This document shows positions 6,440-11,700 of a stretch of 11,700 bases of DNA, piece by piece. The first letter of the stretch is position 1, and every line of letters begins with the position of its first letter. This DNA is from Candidatus Peregrinibacteria bacterium. Its GTDB lineage: Bacteria; Patescibacteriota; Gracilibacteria; UM-FILTER-43-11. Made by a program: the position numbers and the translations under genes. The stretch is taken from contig JAUXDO010000031.1 of the NCBI GenBank assembly GCA_030618315.1, positions 1 through 11,700 of the forward strand, read 5' to 3'. Under the pieces are notes generated by a model, which was not told the origin of the DNA, did no database searches, and saw only the letters and a list, made by a program, of their open reading frames with translations.

Positions 6440-6468
6440 ATGATACCAAAACAGATGTCGATGTGCAA
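6440..6468 (-). promoter_or_regulatory. thioredoxin promoter
   Basis: On the minus strand TTGCAC (6463-6468), a 17-bp spacer and TATCAT (6440-6445) form a good sigma-70-type promoter, about 32 bp before the trxA start. It lies just outside the palindromic element that begins at 6473. Confidence 0.6.
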
Positions 6469-6472
6469 TATT

Positions 6473-6711
6473 GTCTGAACCGCTGATTTTCATATGATTT
6501 AAATGATTTCACTGACACTGATTACACTGATTACGTTGATTATTATGATTACATTGACTTGTTATTTGGTAATAACAATTTAATTATTCACCAACGTAGG
6601 GACGTTGCATTGCAACGTCCCTACAATTGGTAATCAGTAAAATTCAGTGAAATCATATGAGAATCAGTGTCAGCGAAATCAGCAGAATCAGCGCGAATCA
6701 GCGGTCCAGAC
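6473..6711. mobile_element. nested palindromic (MITE-like) element between HU and thioredoxin genes
   Basis: The outer arms GTCTGAACCGCTGATT (6473-6488) and AATCAGCGGTCCAGAC (6696-6711) match 15 of 16 as inverted repeats. Inside are several further imperfect inverted words (CATATGATTT..., CACTGACACTGATT versus AATCAGTGTCAG). At the centre is a perfect 14-bp-arm palindrome, GTAGGGACGTTGCA-T-TGCAACGTCCCTAC (6596-6624). The 239-bp segment has no coding frame. The pattern fits a MITE or REP-type insertion with a different sequence from the TATTRTAGAA family. Confidence 0.6.
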
Positions 6712-6713
6712 AA

Positions 6714-6750
6714 CAAAAAATCCGCACCCTACCTAGGCGGAGTGCGGATT
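6714..6750 (-). terminator. rho-independent terminator of the HU gene
   Basis: On the minus strand AATCCGCAC (6750-6742) pairs with GTGCGGATT (6727-6719) as a perfect 9-bp GC-rich stem around a 14-nt loop, followed by a run of T (TTTTTTG). It lies about 20 bp after the HU stop codon, a textbook position. Confidence 0.88.
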
Positions 6751-6770
6751 CAAGTTATTAGCAATGCTAA

Positions 6771-7046
6771 TTATCTAACTGCATCTTTAAGAGATTTACC
6801 AGCTTTGAAAGCAGGAACGTTCATAGCAGGGATTTGAATCTTCTGAGATGGGTTTCTTGGGTTAACACCTGTGCGAGCTGCACGATGGCTAACACGGAAA
6901 GTTCCGAAACCAGTAACAGTTACATTCTCACCTTTTTTAAGGCTTTTAGTGATAGCACTTAGAACTGCTTCTAAAGCTTCACCAGCAACTTTTTTGCTAA
7001 CTCCTACAGAAGAAGCAACAGCTGCAACTAAATCTTGTTTAGTCAT
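6771..7046 (-). CDS. hup: HU-family DNA-binding protein
   Basis: Dimeric nucleoid protein that binds and bends DNA and constrains supercoils. The 91-aa length is typical. The N-terminal helices begin MTKQDLVAAVA; the signature GFGTFRVSHRAARTGVNPRN (about 46-65) and the PAMNVPAFKAGKSLKDAV tail are characteristic, with the proline at the DNA-intercalating arm tip (NPRNPS). Nothing separates HU from IHF decisively, but single-copy HU is the simplest reading. It is transcribed alone, with its own promoter and terminator, and divergently from topA, the other supercoiling gene here. No Shine-Dalgarno is present. Confidence 0.96.
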   Translation of the reverse strand: MTKQDLVAAVASSVGVSKKVAGEALEAVLSAITKSLKKGENVTVTGFGTFRVSHRAARTGVNPRNPSQKIQIPAMNVPAFKAGKSLKDAVR

Positions 7047-7080
7047 AATAGTAATAATTAAGAAATATTAAACTACGGGC

Positions 7081-7109
7081 AGTATAAGTGGGATTCTGGG
7101 GGTACGCAA
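7081..7109 (-). promoter_or_regulatory. HU gene promoter
   Basis: On the minus strand TTGCGT (7104-7109), a 17-bp spacer and TATACT (7081-7086) form a clear sigma-70-type promoter about 35 bp before the HU start codon. Confidence 0.68.
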
Positions 7110-7169
7110 GAGTATTTGCCTTATACTAGCGAAAAAAGTCAGATGTAAACATTTTTTATTCAAAAATAG

Positions 7170-7254
7170 TGGCTTATTTAAGCCATTTTACTTTGATTTG
7201 ACCAAAAATTTTTTTTCATGTCTAAGAATACTATTTATTGGCTTAATAAAGCCA
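7170..7254. promoter_or_regulatory. twin 16-bp palindromes between HU and topA: possible operators
   Basis: TGGCTTATTTAAGCCA (7170-7185) and TGGCTTAATAAAGCCA (7239-7254) are two palindromes sharing the arms TGGCTT/AAGCCA, 69 bp apart, in the divergent control region. Their size and dyad symmetry are those of binding sites for a dimeric repressor or activator. The second lies 5 bp before a TTGACA (7259-7264) and 51 bp before the proposed topA -35. The regulator is unknown. Confidence 0.45.
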
Positions 7255-7305
7255 TAACTTGACATTAATCCTACATAATGGCAATCGAAAAAAGAAAAAA
7301 AAATT

Positions 7306-7334
7306 TTGACATTTTATACTCATACCTATATATA
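7306..7334 (+). promoter_or_regulatory. topA promoter
   Basis: A consensus TTGACA (7306-7311), a 17-bp spacer and TATATA (7329-7334) are followed by a leader of about 65 nt before the topA ATG. A TTGACA at 7259-7264 may mark a weaker upstream promoter. Confidence 0.68.
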
Positions 7335-7343
7335 TGTATTCGA

Positions 7344-7400
7344 CATTAAAGATTGAAAGTTGGAAATTAATCTTTAATCTTTAATCTTCAATCTTTAATC
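7344..7400. repeat. AATCTTT tandem/inverted repeat in the topA leader
   Basis: The word AATCTTTA is repeated in tandem from 7370 to 7400 (7-bp period, one variant), and its complement opens the segment (ATTAAAGATTGAAAG, 7344-7358). The leader RNA would fold into an AT-rich hairpin immediately before the start codon. It leaves no Shine-Dalgarno for topA. Confidence 0.5.
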
Positions 7401-7408
7401 AAAATTAA

Positions 7409-9637
7409 ATGAATCACGTAATAATAGTTGAGTCACCTGCAAAGGCACGAACTTTAAAAAAATTCCTTGGGGCTAAATATACCGTTAAGGCATCAATGGG
7501 GCATATTCGGGATCTGCCAAAAAAGAATTTATCAATAGATGTTGATAATAACTTTGAGCCGACTTATGAAATAAGTCCTGATAAGTTAAAGATTGTAAAA
7601 GAACTAAAAACATTGGTACATAAATATCCAGACACAATGGTATGGCTCGCACCCGATGAAGATCGCGAGGGGGAAAGTATTGCCTGGCATTTGGTTTACG
7701 CACTTGGAATTAAAAAAGGTCATTTTAAAAGAATTGCTTTTCATGAAGTAACTAAATCGGCGATTTTAAAAGCTTTGGAAAATCCAAGGCCAATAGATGT
7801 TAACAGGGTCCATGCTCAGCAGGCGCGTAGAGTGTTGGATAGATTGGTGGGTTATAAGCTATCACCTCTTCTTTGGACAAAAATCCGTGCGGGACTTAGC
7901 GCTGGTCGTGTTCAAAGTGTTGCGGTCAGACTAATCGTAGAAAAAGAAAGAGAGATCGAAGCGTTTAAATCAGAAGAATTCTGGGATATTGATTGTGATT
8001 TGAATGTAAAGGGTGGTGAATTCAAAGCAGAGCTTAGCAAGGTCAAAGGAAAAAAAGCAGATGTAAAAAATAAGAAACAAGCTGATAAAATAGTTCAGGA
8101 TTTAAACGATGCCGACTATGAAATTGATAAAATCGTAAAAAAGGGTGCCAAACGGCATCCAGCTGCACCGTTTATTACAAGTACACTTCAGCAGGAAGCT
8201 TCCCGTAAGCTCGGTTTTTCCGTAAAACAGACAATGGTGGTTGCTCAGCAGTTATATGAAGGTATGGAACATGGAAAGCATCATAGTGGTCTTATTACTT
8301 ATATGCGTACCGATTCCTATAATCTTTCAAGTGAATTCTTAAGAAAGGTTCCGAAAACAATTGAAAAATTGTATGGAAAAGAATATTGCCTTTCTAAGCC
8401 TCGGGTTTTCACAAAAAAAGCTAAAGGAGCACAAGAAGCTCATGAAGCTATCAGGATTACTCATCCGGAGAAGATTCCGGCAGATTTAAAGGCGCATCTG
8501 GATCCACAGCAATACAGATTATATAAACTAATCTGGGAAAGGACTATTGCATGCCAAATGCCTGAAGCAGAACTAGATACTACAACAATTACAGTAAAAG
8601 CTGATAAAGACTACGAACTCAAGGCAAAGGGTCAGATTATTAAGAAAGCAGGATTTATGAAGGTTTATGTAGAAGGAACTGATCATCCTGAAGACGCACT
8701 TTCTGATAAAGACAAAATTTTACCTGAAATGAACGAGGGAGAATCGTGTGAACTCAAGAAAATTAATCCTGAACAGAAGTTTACACAGCCACCACACAGA
8801 TATACCGAGGCTAGTCTTGTAAAAAAGCTTGAGGCTGAGGGCATTGGTCGTCCGTCCACTTACGCACCGACTATTTCTACGATTATCACACGTGGATATA
8901 TTGAAAAACAGCAGGATAAGAAACTGTATCCAATGGAGATCGGGATGATTGTTAATGATTTCTTAGTAGAGCATTTTGGGGATATCGTTGATTATCAGTT
9001 TACGGCTCATATGGAAGAGAATCTGGATAGCATTGCCAATGAAGGAATTGAATGGCAGAAGGTTATCAAGGATTTCTACGAACCATTTATCAAAAATATT
9101 GAAGAGAAGAAGAAAAGTGTAAAGAAAGAAGATATTATTCATGAAGAAACCGATGAAGTGTGTGATAAATGTGGTGCACCAATGGTTGTAAAGCTTGGAC
9201 GTAATGGTAAATTCCTTAGCTGTTCTAAATATCCTGATTGTAAAAACGCAAAACCGATGAAGGAAGATCGTGAAAGAGAAGAGGAGATCGCAAAGGAATA
9301 TAAGGATGAGAAATGTGATAAGTGCGGAGGGCAGATGGTTGTAAAAAATGGAAGATTCGGCGAATTCCTCGCTTGTGAGAACTATCCAAAATGCAAAACC
9401 ACTAAAACACTTAGTCATTCATTAAATGTAAAGTGTCCGGAATGCGGAAGTGAGATAGTCGAAAAAAGAACCAAACGCGGAAAGGTATTTTACGGCTGTG
9501 GAGATTATCCAAAATGCAAATTTGCAACATGGAAAACTCCGGTTGAAGAGCCATGTAAGGTTTGCGGAGGTCTGCAGGTTCAGCAAAAGAAGAATATGCT
9601 TAAATGTGAGAAGTGTGGGAAGGAAACTGAGTCCTGA
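7409..9637 (+). CDS. topA: DNA topoisomerase I (type IA)
   Basis: Relaxes negative supercoils by single-strand passage through a 5'-phosphotyrosine intermediate. The 742-aa protein starts with the Toprim domain: HVIIVESPAKA with E9, and APDEDREGE with acidic D83, D85 and E87, which bind Mg. HAQQARRVLDRLVGYKLSP (about 135-153) and SAGRVQSVAVRL (164-175) belong to the core. The catalytic tyrosine is Y298 in GLITYMRTDS, and GIGRPSTYAPTI lies at about 478-489. The C-terminus carries four Cys4 zinc-ribbon motifs (about 585-611, 636-662, 676-703, 716-736). The last is shorter and has lost the K/R-G-x-F core, so it may be degenerate. The ATG at 7409 starts directly before the conserved HVIIVESP strand, so the start is firm despite having no Shine-Dalgarno. 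Opposite HU. Confidence 0.98.
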   Translation: MNHVIIVESPAKARTLKKFLGAKYTVKASMGHIRDLPKKNLSIDVDNNFEPTYEISPDKLKIVKELKTLVHKYPDTMVWLAPDEDREGESIAWHLVYALGIKKGHFKRIAFHEVTKSAILKALENPRPIDVNRVHAQQARRVLDRLVGYKLSPLLWTKIRAGLSAGRVQSVAVRLIVEKEREIEAFKSEEFWDIDCDLNVKGGEFKAELSKVKGKKADVKNKKQADKIVQDLNDADYEIDKIVKKGAKRHPAAPFITSTLQQEASRKLGFSVKQTMVVAQQLYEGMEHGKHHSGLITYMRTDSYNLSSEFLRKVPKTIEKLYGKEYCLSKPRVFTKKAKGAQEAHEAIRITHPEKIPADLKAHLDPQQYRLYKLIWERTIACQMPEAELDTTTITVKADKDYELKAKGQIIKKAGFMKVYVEGTDHPEDALSDKDKILPEMNEGESCELKKINPEQKFTQPPHRYTEASLVKKLEAEGIGRPSTYAPTISTIITRGYIEKQQDKKLYPMEIGMIVNDFLVEHFGDIVDYQFTAHMEENLDSIANEGIEWQKVIKDFYEPFIKNIEEKKKSVKKEDIIHEETDEVCDKCGAPMVVKLGRNGKFLSCSKYPDCKNAKPMKEDREREEEIAKEYKDEKCDKCGGQMVVKNGRFGEFLACENYPKCKTTKTLSHSLNVKCPECGSEIVEKRTKRGKVFYGCGDYPKCKFATWKTPVEEPCKVCGGLQVQQKKNMLKCEKCGKETES

Positions 9638-9665
9638 AAAACTTTCAATCCGTACACTTACTCAC

Positions 9666-9725
9666 CCCATCAGTTTATCCATCAAATATACCCCTCTCTT
9701 TTTGTGATGAGCTGGTGGGTTTTTT
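9666..9725 (+). terminator. possible topA terminator
   Basis: CCCATCAG (9666-9673) can pair with CTGGTGGG (9712-9719, one G-U), followed directly by TTTTTT (9720-9725). The U-run and position after topA fit an intrinsic terminator, but the 38-nt loop is long. Confidence 0.4.
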
Positions 9726-9910
9726 GGTAATCGGTAATACCTCATTCCGTACATTTACTCACCCCACTAAATCCATCCATATCATCCACCCCTCTCTTTT
9801 TGTATTAAAAAAAGAGTGGTCTCAGCATGTCTGAAATTTAGTAGTTCAGTAAAACCGTTAACTGATTATTCTGTGAGCAGTTTTACATGATATCGTTTTA
9901 CTGAACTACT

Positions 9911-9944
9911 AAAAGCCTCTTTTTCCATTTGAGAAAGAGAGGCT
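9911..9944 (-). terminator. probable terminator of the RNase HI gene
   Basis: On the minus strand AGCCTCTCTTTC pairs with GAAAAAGAGGCT over 12 positions (one wobble or mismatch, 7-nt loop) and is followed by TTTTAG. It lies about 45 bp after the RNase HI stop. The T-run is short. Confidence 0.5.
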
Positions 9945-9990
9945 GATGGAACATTGGATTTATGGTGAGTAAATGTTCGGATTGAATATT

Positions 9991-10512
9991 TTACCCCCTC
10001 CTGTCCATCGCCTGGTTTGCCAAGTCATCTGCTAGCTGGTTCTGCTCTCTTCGAACATGACTGATTTGAAAGTGTTTGAATTGGTCGGCTATTCGGCGGA
10101 CTTCTTCGTAAATTGGTCTTAAATCTGCGCTCTTAACTTTGTAGTTACCGTTCATTTGCTCCACGACTAATTGACTATCCATATAACATTTAATCTTTAA
10201 GTCGGAAAACTTGTCGTAGGTTTCCCGCAAGGCAAGTCTAAGCGCTAAATACTCGGCTTGATTGTTTGTTTTATCGCCAAAATACTCTGAACCTTTGTGT
10301 ATAAGTTTGCCCCCCCTAAATACTCCAAAGCCTCCGCCAGCTATTCCCGGATTACCTCGTGAACCACCATCTACAAATACCTCGATCTCTTCAGCATTGT
10401 CTGCTTTGTGATCGTCCAGTCCTTTTTGGATTGCATTATCTACAAAAGATTGCTGGTCTTTTTTGGGGATTAATTCTTCGATTGCTTTGATTTGTTTTGG
10501 GGAGATTTTCAT
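9991..10512 (-). CDS. rnhA: ribonuclease HI, with N-terminal extension
   Basis: Cleaves the RNA strand of RNA-DNA hybrids, removing R-loops and primers. The catalytic domain begins near residue 43: VFVDGGSRGNPG with D48, NNQAEYLAL with E87, YMDSQLVVEQMNG with D112, and SHVRREQNQLADDLAN with H152 and D162. All four metal-binding acids are intact. The YKVKSADLRP segment and the short spacing fit the compact RNase HI type found in archaea and many bacteria, which lacks the basic protrusion of the E. coli enzyme. Residues 1-42, unusual for this type, form a charged helical segment including IPKKDQQSFVDNAIQKGL, which resembles small DNA-binding or antitoxin-like helices. It lies 74 bp after secD on the same strand and may be co-transcribed. 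RNase HI and TopA both limit R-loops. Confidence 0.93.
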   Translation of the reverse strand: MKISPKQIKAIEELIPKKDQQSFVDNAIQKGLDDHKADNAEEIEVFVDGGSRGNPGIAGGGFGVFRGGKLIHKGSEYFGDKTNNQAEYLALRLALRETYDKFSDLKIKCYMDSQLVVEQMNGNYKVKSADLRPIYEEVRRIADQFKHFQISHVRREQNQLADDLANQAMDRRG

Positions 10513-10516
10513 GTTT

Positions 10517-10548
10517 CGAATTGTTGAACGAATTGTTGAACGAATTGT
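10517..10548. repeat. 12-bp tandem repeat before the RNase HI start
   Basis: CGAATTGTTGAA occurs twice in perfect tandem (10517-10528, 10529-10540) and continues with CGAATTGT, about 2.7 units, ending 4 bp before the start codon. It occupies the place of a ribosome binding site. Slippage there could change leader length. Confidence 0.65.
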
Positions 10549-10586
10549 CCTTCAGTACGTCCATCTATTCGTCAACCTATCCGAAT

Positions 10587-11700
10587 TTACTTATTAATAA
10601 TCTTAACCCTCTTAGTTCCCATCAAAAAGTTACTTTTGGCAATTCTGCTTCCGGTCAAAGTATGAATGAATTGGCGTGTAATTGTAATTGCGGTAAACAT
10701 AGAAATAATAATACCAAGACCAAGCATAAGCGCGAATCCTTTGATAATTGAGTTACCGAATGAATATAGGATCACACATGTTATAAGTGATGAGACGTTT
10801 GAGTCTTTAATAGATGTCCATGCGCGTTCAAAACCTGTCTGGACGGATGCTGTGAAATTTTTACCTTCATTAAGTTCTTCTTTTGTACGTTCAAAAATCA
10901 AAATATTCGCATCCACGGCCATACCAATCGACAAAATAATACCTGCGATACCAGCTAGCGTCATTACTATAGGAGTTGTCTTTAGAATGAAGATAATAAT
11001 TATTGAGTATATAAGAAGAGACAGAACAGCAAGTACTCCAAGAGCTCTGTAATAAATAATCATAAACAGCATCAATGTAATTAAACCGATTATACCTGCA
11101 AGAAGTGATATCCTAAGTGCATTATCACCAAGAGTAGCGCTTATTGTGTACTGCCCTGAAAGAATAATAGGAGCATCAATAGCACCGGTATTAAGGTCAT
11201 TTGATAATTGCAGAGCTTCCTGAAGAGTGTAATTACCTGTAATTACCGCACTGCCTCCTGAGATCTTCTCGTTTACATTTGGCGCAGAGATTAATTGACC
11301 TCCAACAAAAATCGCAAGTCTTTGGCCTACAAGTCTTTCTGTTATTTCTGCAAACAGATCACCGCCGGCATTATCGAATTGAATATTTACTTGTGGGGTA
11401 CCTATTTGCGTATAAGTAACAGTTGCATATTTAAAGTGTGAACCGTCGAGCCCGGTTGGTTTCCATGGGTCAGGTGCTGTATCGAATGAAATTTCATTAT
11501 ATACGTAGCTCTTTTCTAAAGTAGTTGTTTCAGAAGCCTCCTGTTTATCAGTTAGCATAATAATATGATAACCAAATTCAGATTCAACAATATCTGAAAC
11601 CTCATCAATTTCCATTGCGAATGCGGCATCTTCAAATGCAGGAACCATTTTGCCCCGTCCAAAAAATCCTAAATCACCACCAGAGGTAGATGTAGGACCT
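10587..11700 (-). CDS. secD: protein translocase subunit SecD with parvulin (PPIase) domain, C-terminal part
   Basis: SecD, with SecF, uses the proton-motive force to pull exported proteins out of SecYEG. The frame stays open to the right edge, so the N-terminus lies outside the window; about 370 residues are seen. The first part, GGDLGFFGRGKMVPAFEDAA then SEFGYHII, is the C-terminal half of a PPIC/parvulin prolyl isomerase. Next comes the SecD external domain (WKPTGLDGSHFK, NIQFDNAGGDLFAEITERLVGQRLAIFVGGQLISAPNV, then GGSAVITGNYTLQEALQLSNDLNTGA). The membrane half has about five spans, including the conserved GMAVDANILIFERTKEEL. The ATG at 11648 is inside the parvulin domain and not a real start. 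It ends at TAA 10587; RNase HI follows 74 bp later. A SecD-parvulin fusion would couple export to proline isomerisation outside the membrane. Confidence 0.93.
   Translation of the reverse strand, partial: GPTSTSGGDLGFFGRGKMVPAFEDAAFAMEIDEVSDIVESEFGYHIIMLTDKQEASETTTLEKSYVYNEISFDTAPDPWKPTGLDGSHFKYATVTYTQIGTPQVNIQFDNAGGDLFAEITERLVGQRLAIFVGGQLISAPNVNEKISGGSAVITGNYTLQEALQLSNDLNTGAIDAPIILSGQYTISATLGDNALRISLLAGIIGLITLMLFMIIYYRALGVLAVLSLLIYSIIIIFILKTTPIVMTLAGIAGIILSIGMAVDANILIFERTKEELNEGKNFTASVQTGFERAWTSIKDSNVSSLITCVILYSFGNSIIKGFALMLGLGIIISMFTAITITRQFIHTLTGSRIAKSNFLMGTKRVKIINK

Larger units (their letters stand above)
9645..9985. mobile_element. repeat-bounded hairpin element between topA and RNase HI genes
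   Basis: TCAATCCGTACACTTACTCACC (9645-9666) is matched 20 of 22 by an inverted copy at 9964-9985, bounding about 340 bp without a gene. The left part contains two direct copies of a segment of about 57 bp (9649-9705 and 9746-9803), both ending ACCCCTCTCTTTTTGT. The centre is a perfect 19-bp stem (9837-9855 with 9895-9913) around a 39-nt loop, followed by a second hairpin (9914-9944). This looks like a small non-autonomous element or a complex convergent-gene terminator region; I cannot decide between them. Confidence 0.5.

Noticed and set aside
8963..9418. 151-codon minus-strand frame with hydrophobic content
   Set aside because: It is antisense to the topA C-terminal domain and zinc ribbons. 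The hydrophobicity is the expected complement of Lys/Glu-rich sense codons.
4121..9637. Alternative genetic code (TGA read as Gly) as in some CPR lineages
   Set aside because: topA and the DUF3352-like gene both end at TGA at family-appropriate points, and no in-frame TGA interrupts a conserved domain.
10497..11052. Plus-strand frames of 84 and 128 codons
   Set aside because: They are antisense to rnhA/secD, with no start signals and no recognisable domain.

Overview
The window is about 11.7 kb of an AT-rich bacterial chromosome. It is dominated by housekeeping genes and has unusually repeat-rich intergenic spacers. TGA is used as an ordinary stop (topA and the DUF3352-like gene), so the standard code applies. 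None of the genes has a recognisable Shine-Dalgarno sequence; starts sit in AT-rich leaders. Promoters have the ordinary TTGACA/TATAAT form with 16-17 bp spacers. A SecD carrying a parvulin domain and a short housekeeping set fit an uncultured Patescibacteria/CPR-type lineage (Peregrinibacteria-like). That placement is an inference with low confidence and cannot be proven from these genes by eye.

Layout. At 3-377 (+) is the C-terminal end of a protein with an Mrr-like restriction endonuclease domain, cut by the window edge. At 655-780 (+) a strong promoter is followed at once by a compact three-way-junction RNA ending in a U-run. This small RNA lies tail-to-tail with a DUF3800 gene (782-1408, -). 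Leftward from 3.6 kb runs a heat-shock operon: promoter, CIRCE operator, groES, groEL, and then DUF3800 only 14 nt after groEL with no terminator between. Region 3.6-4.1 kb holds a MITE-like element. A membrane-anchored DUF3352-like protein (4121-5797, -) follows, then a second spacer with the same element family, then thioredoxin (-). Next come a nested palindromic element, an HU gene with a clear terminator (-), a regulatory spacer with twin palindromes and divergent promoters, and topoisomerase I (+). A further repeat-and-hairpin spacer precedes RNase HI (-) and the C-terminal part of a parvulin-SecD fusion (-, continues beyond the window).

How the parts relate. GroES/GroEL, thioredoxin and SecD-parvulin serve protein folding and export. 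HU, TopA and RNase HI serve nucleoid structure, supercoiling and R-loop removal. The left end (Mrr-like protein, small RNA, DUF3800) looks like an accessory or defence patch attached to the 3' end of the groESL operon. It is the best candidate for a poorly described system: a DUF3800 protein placed under HrcA/heat-shock control and paired with a convergent structured small RNA that has its own promoter.
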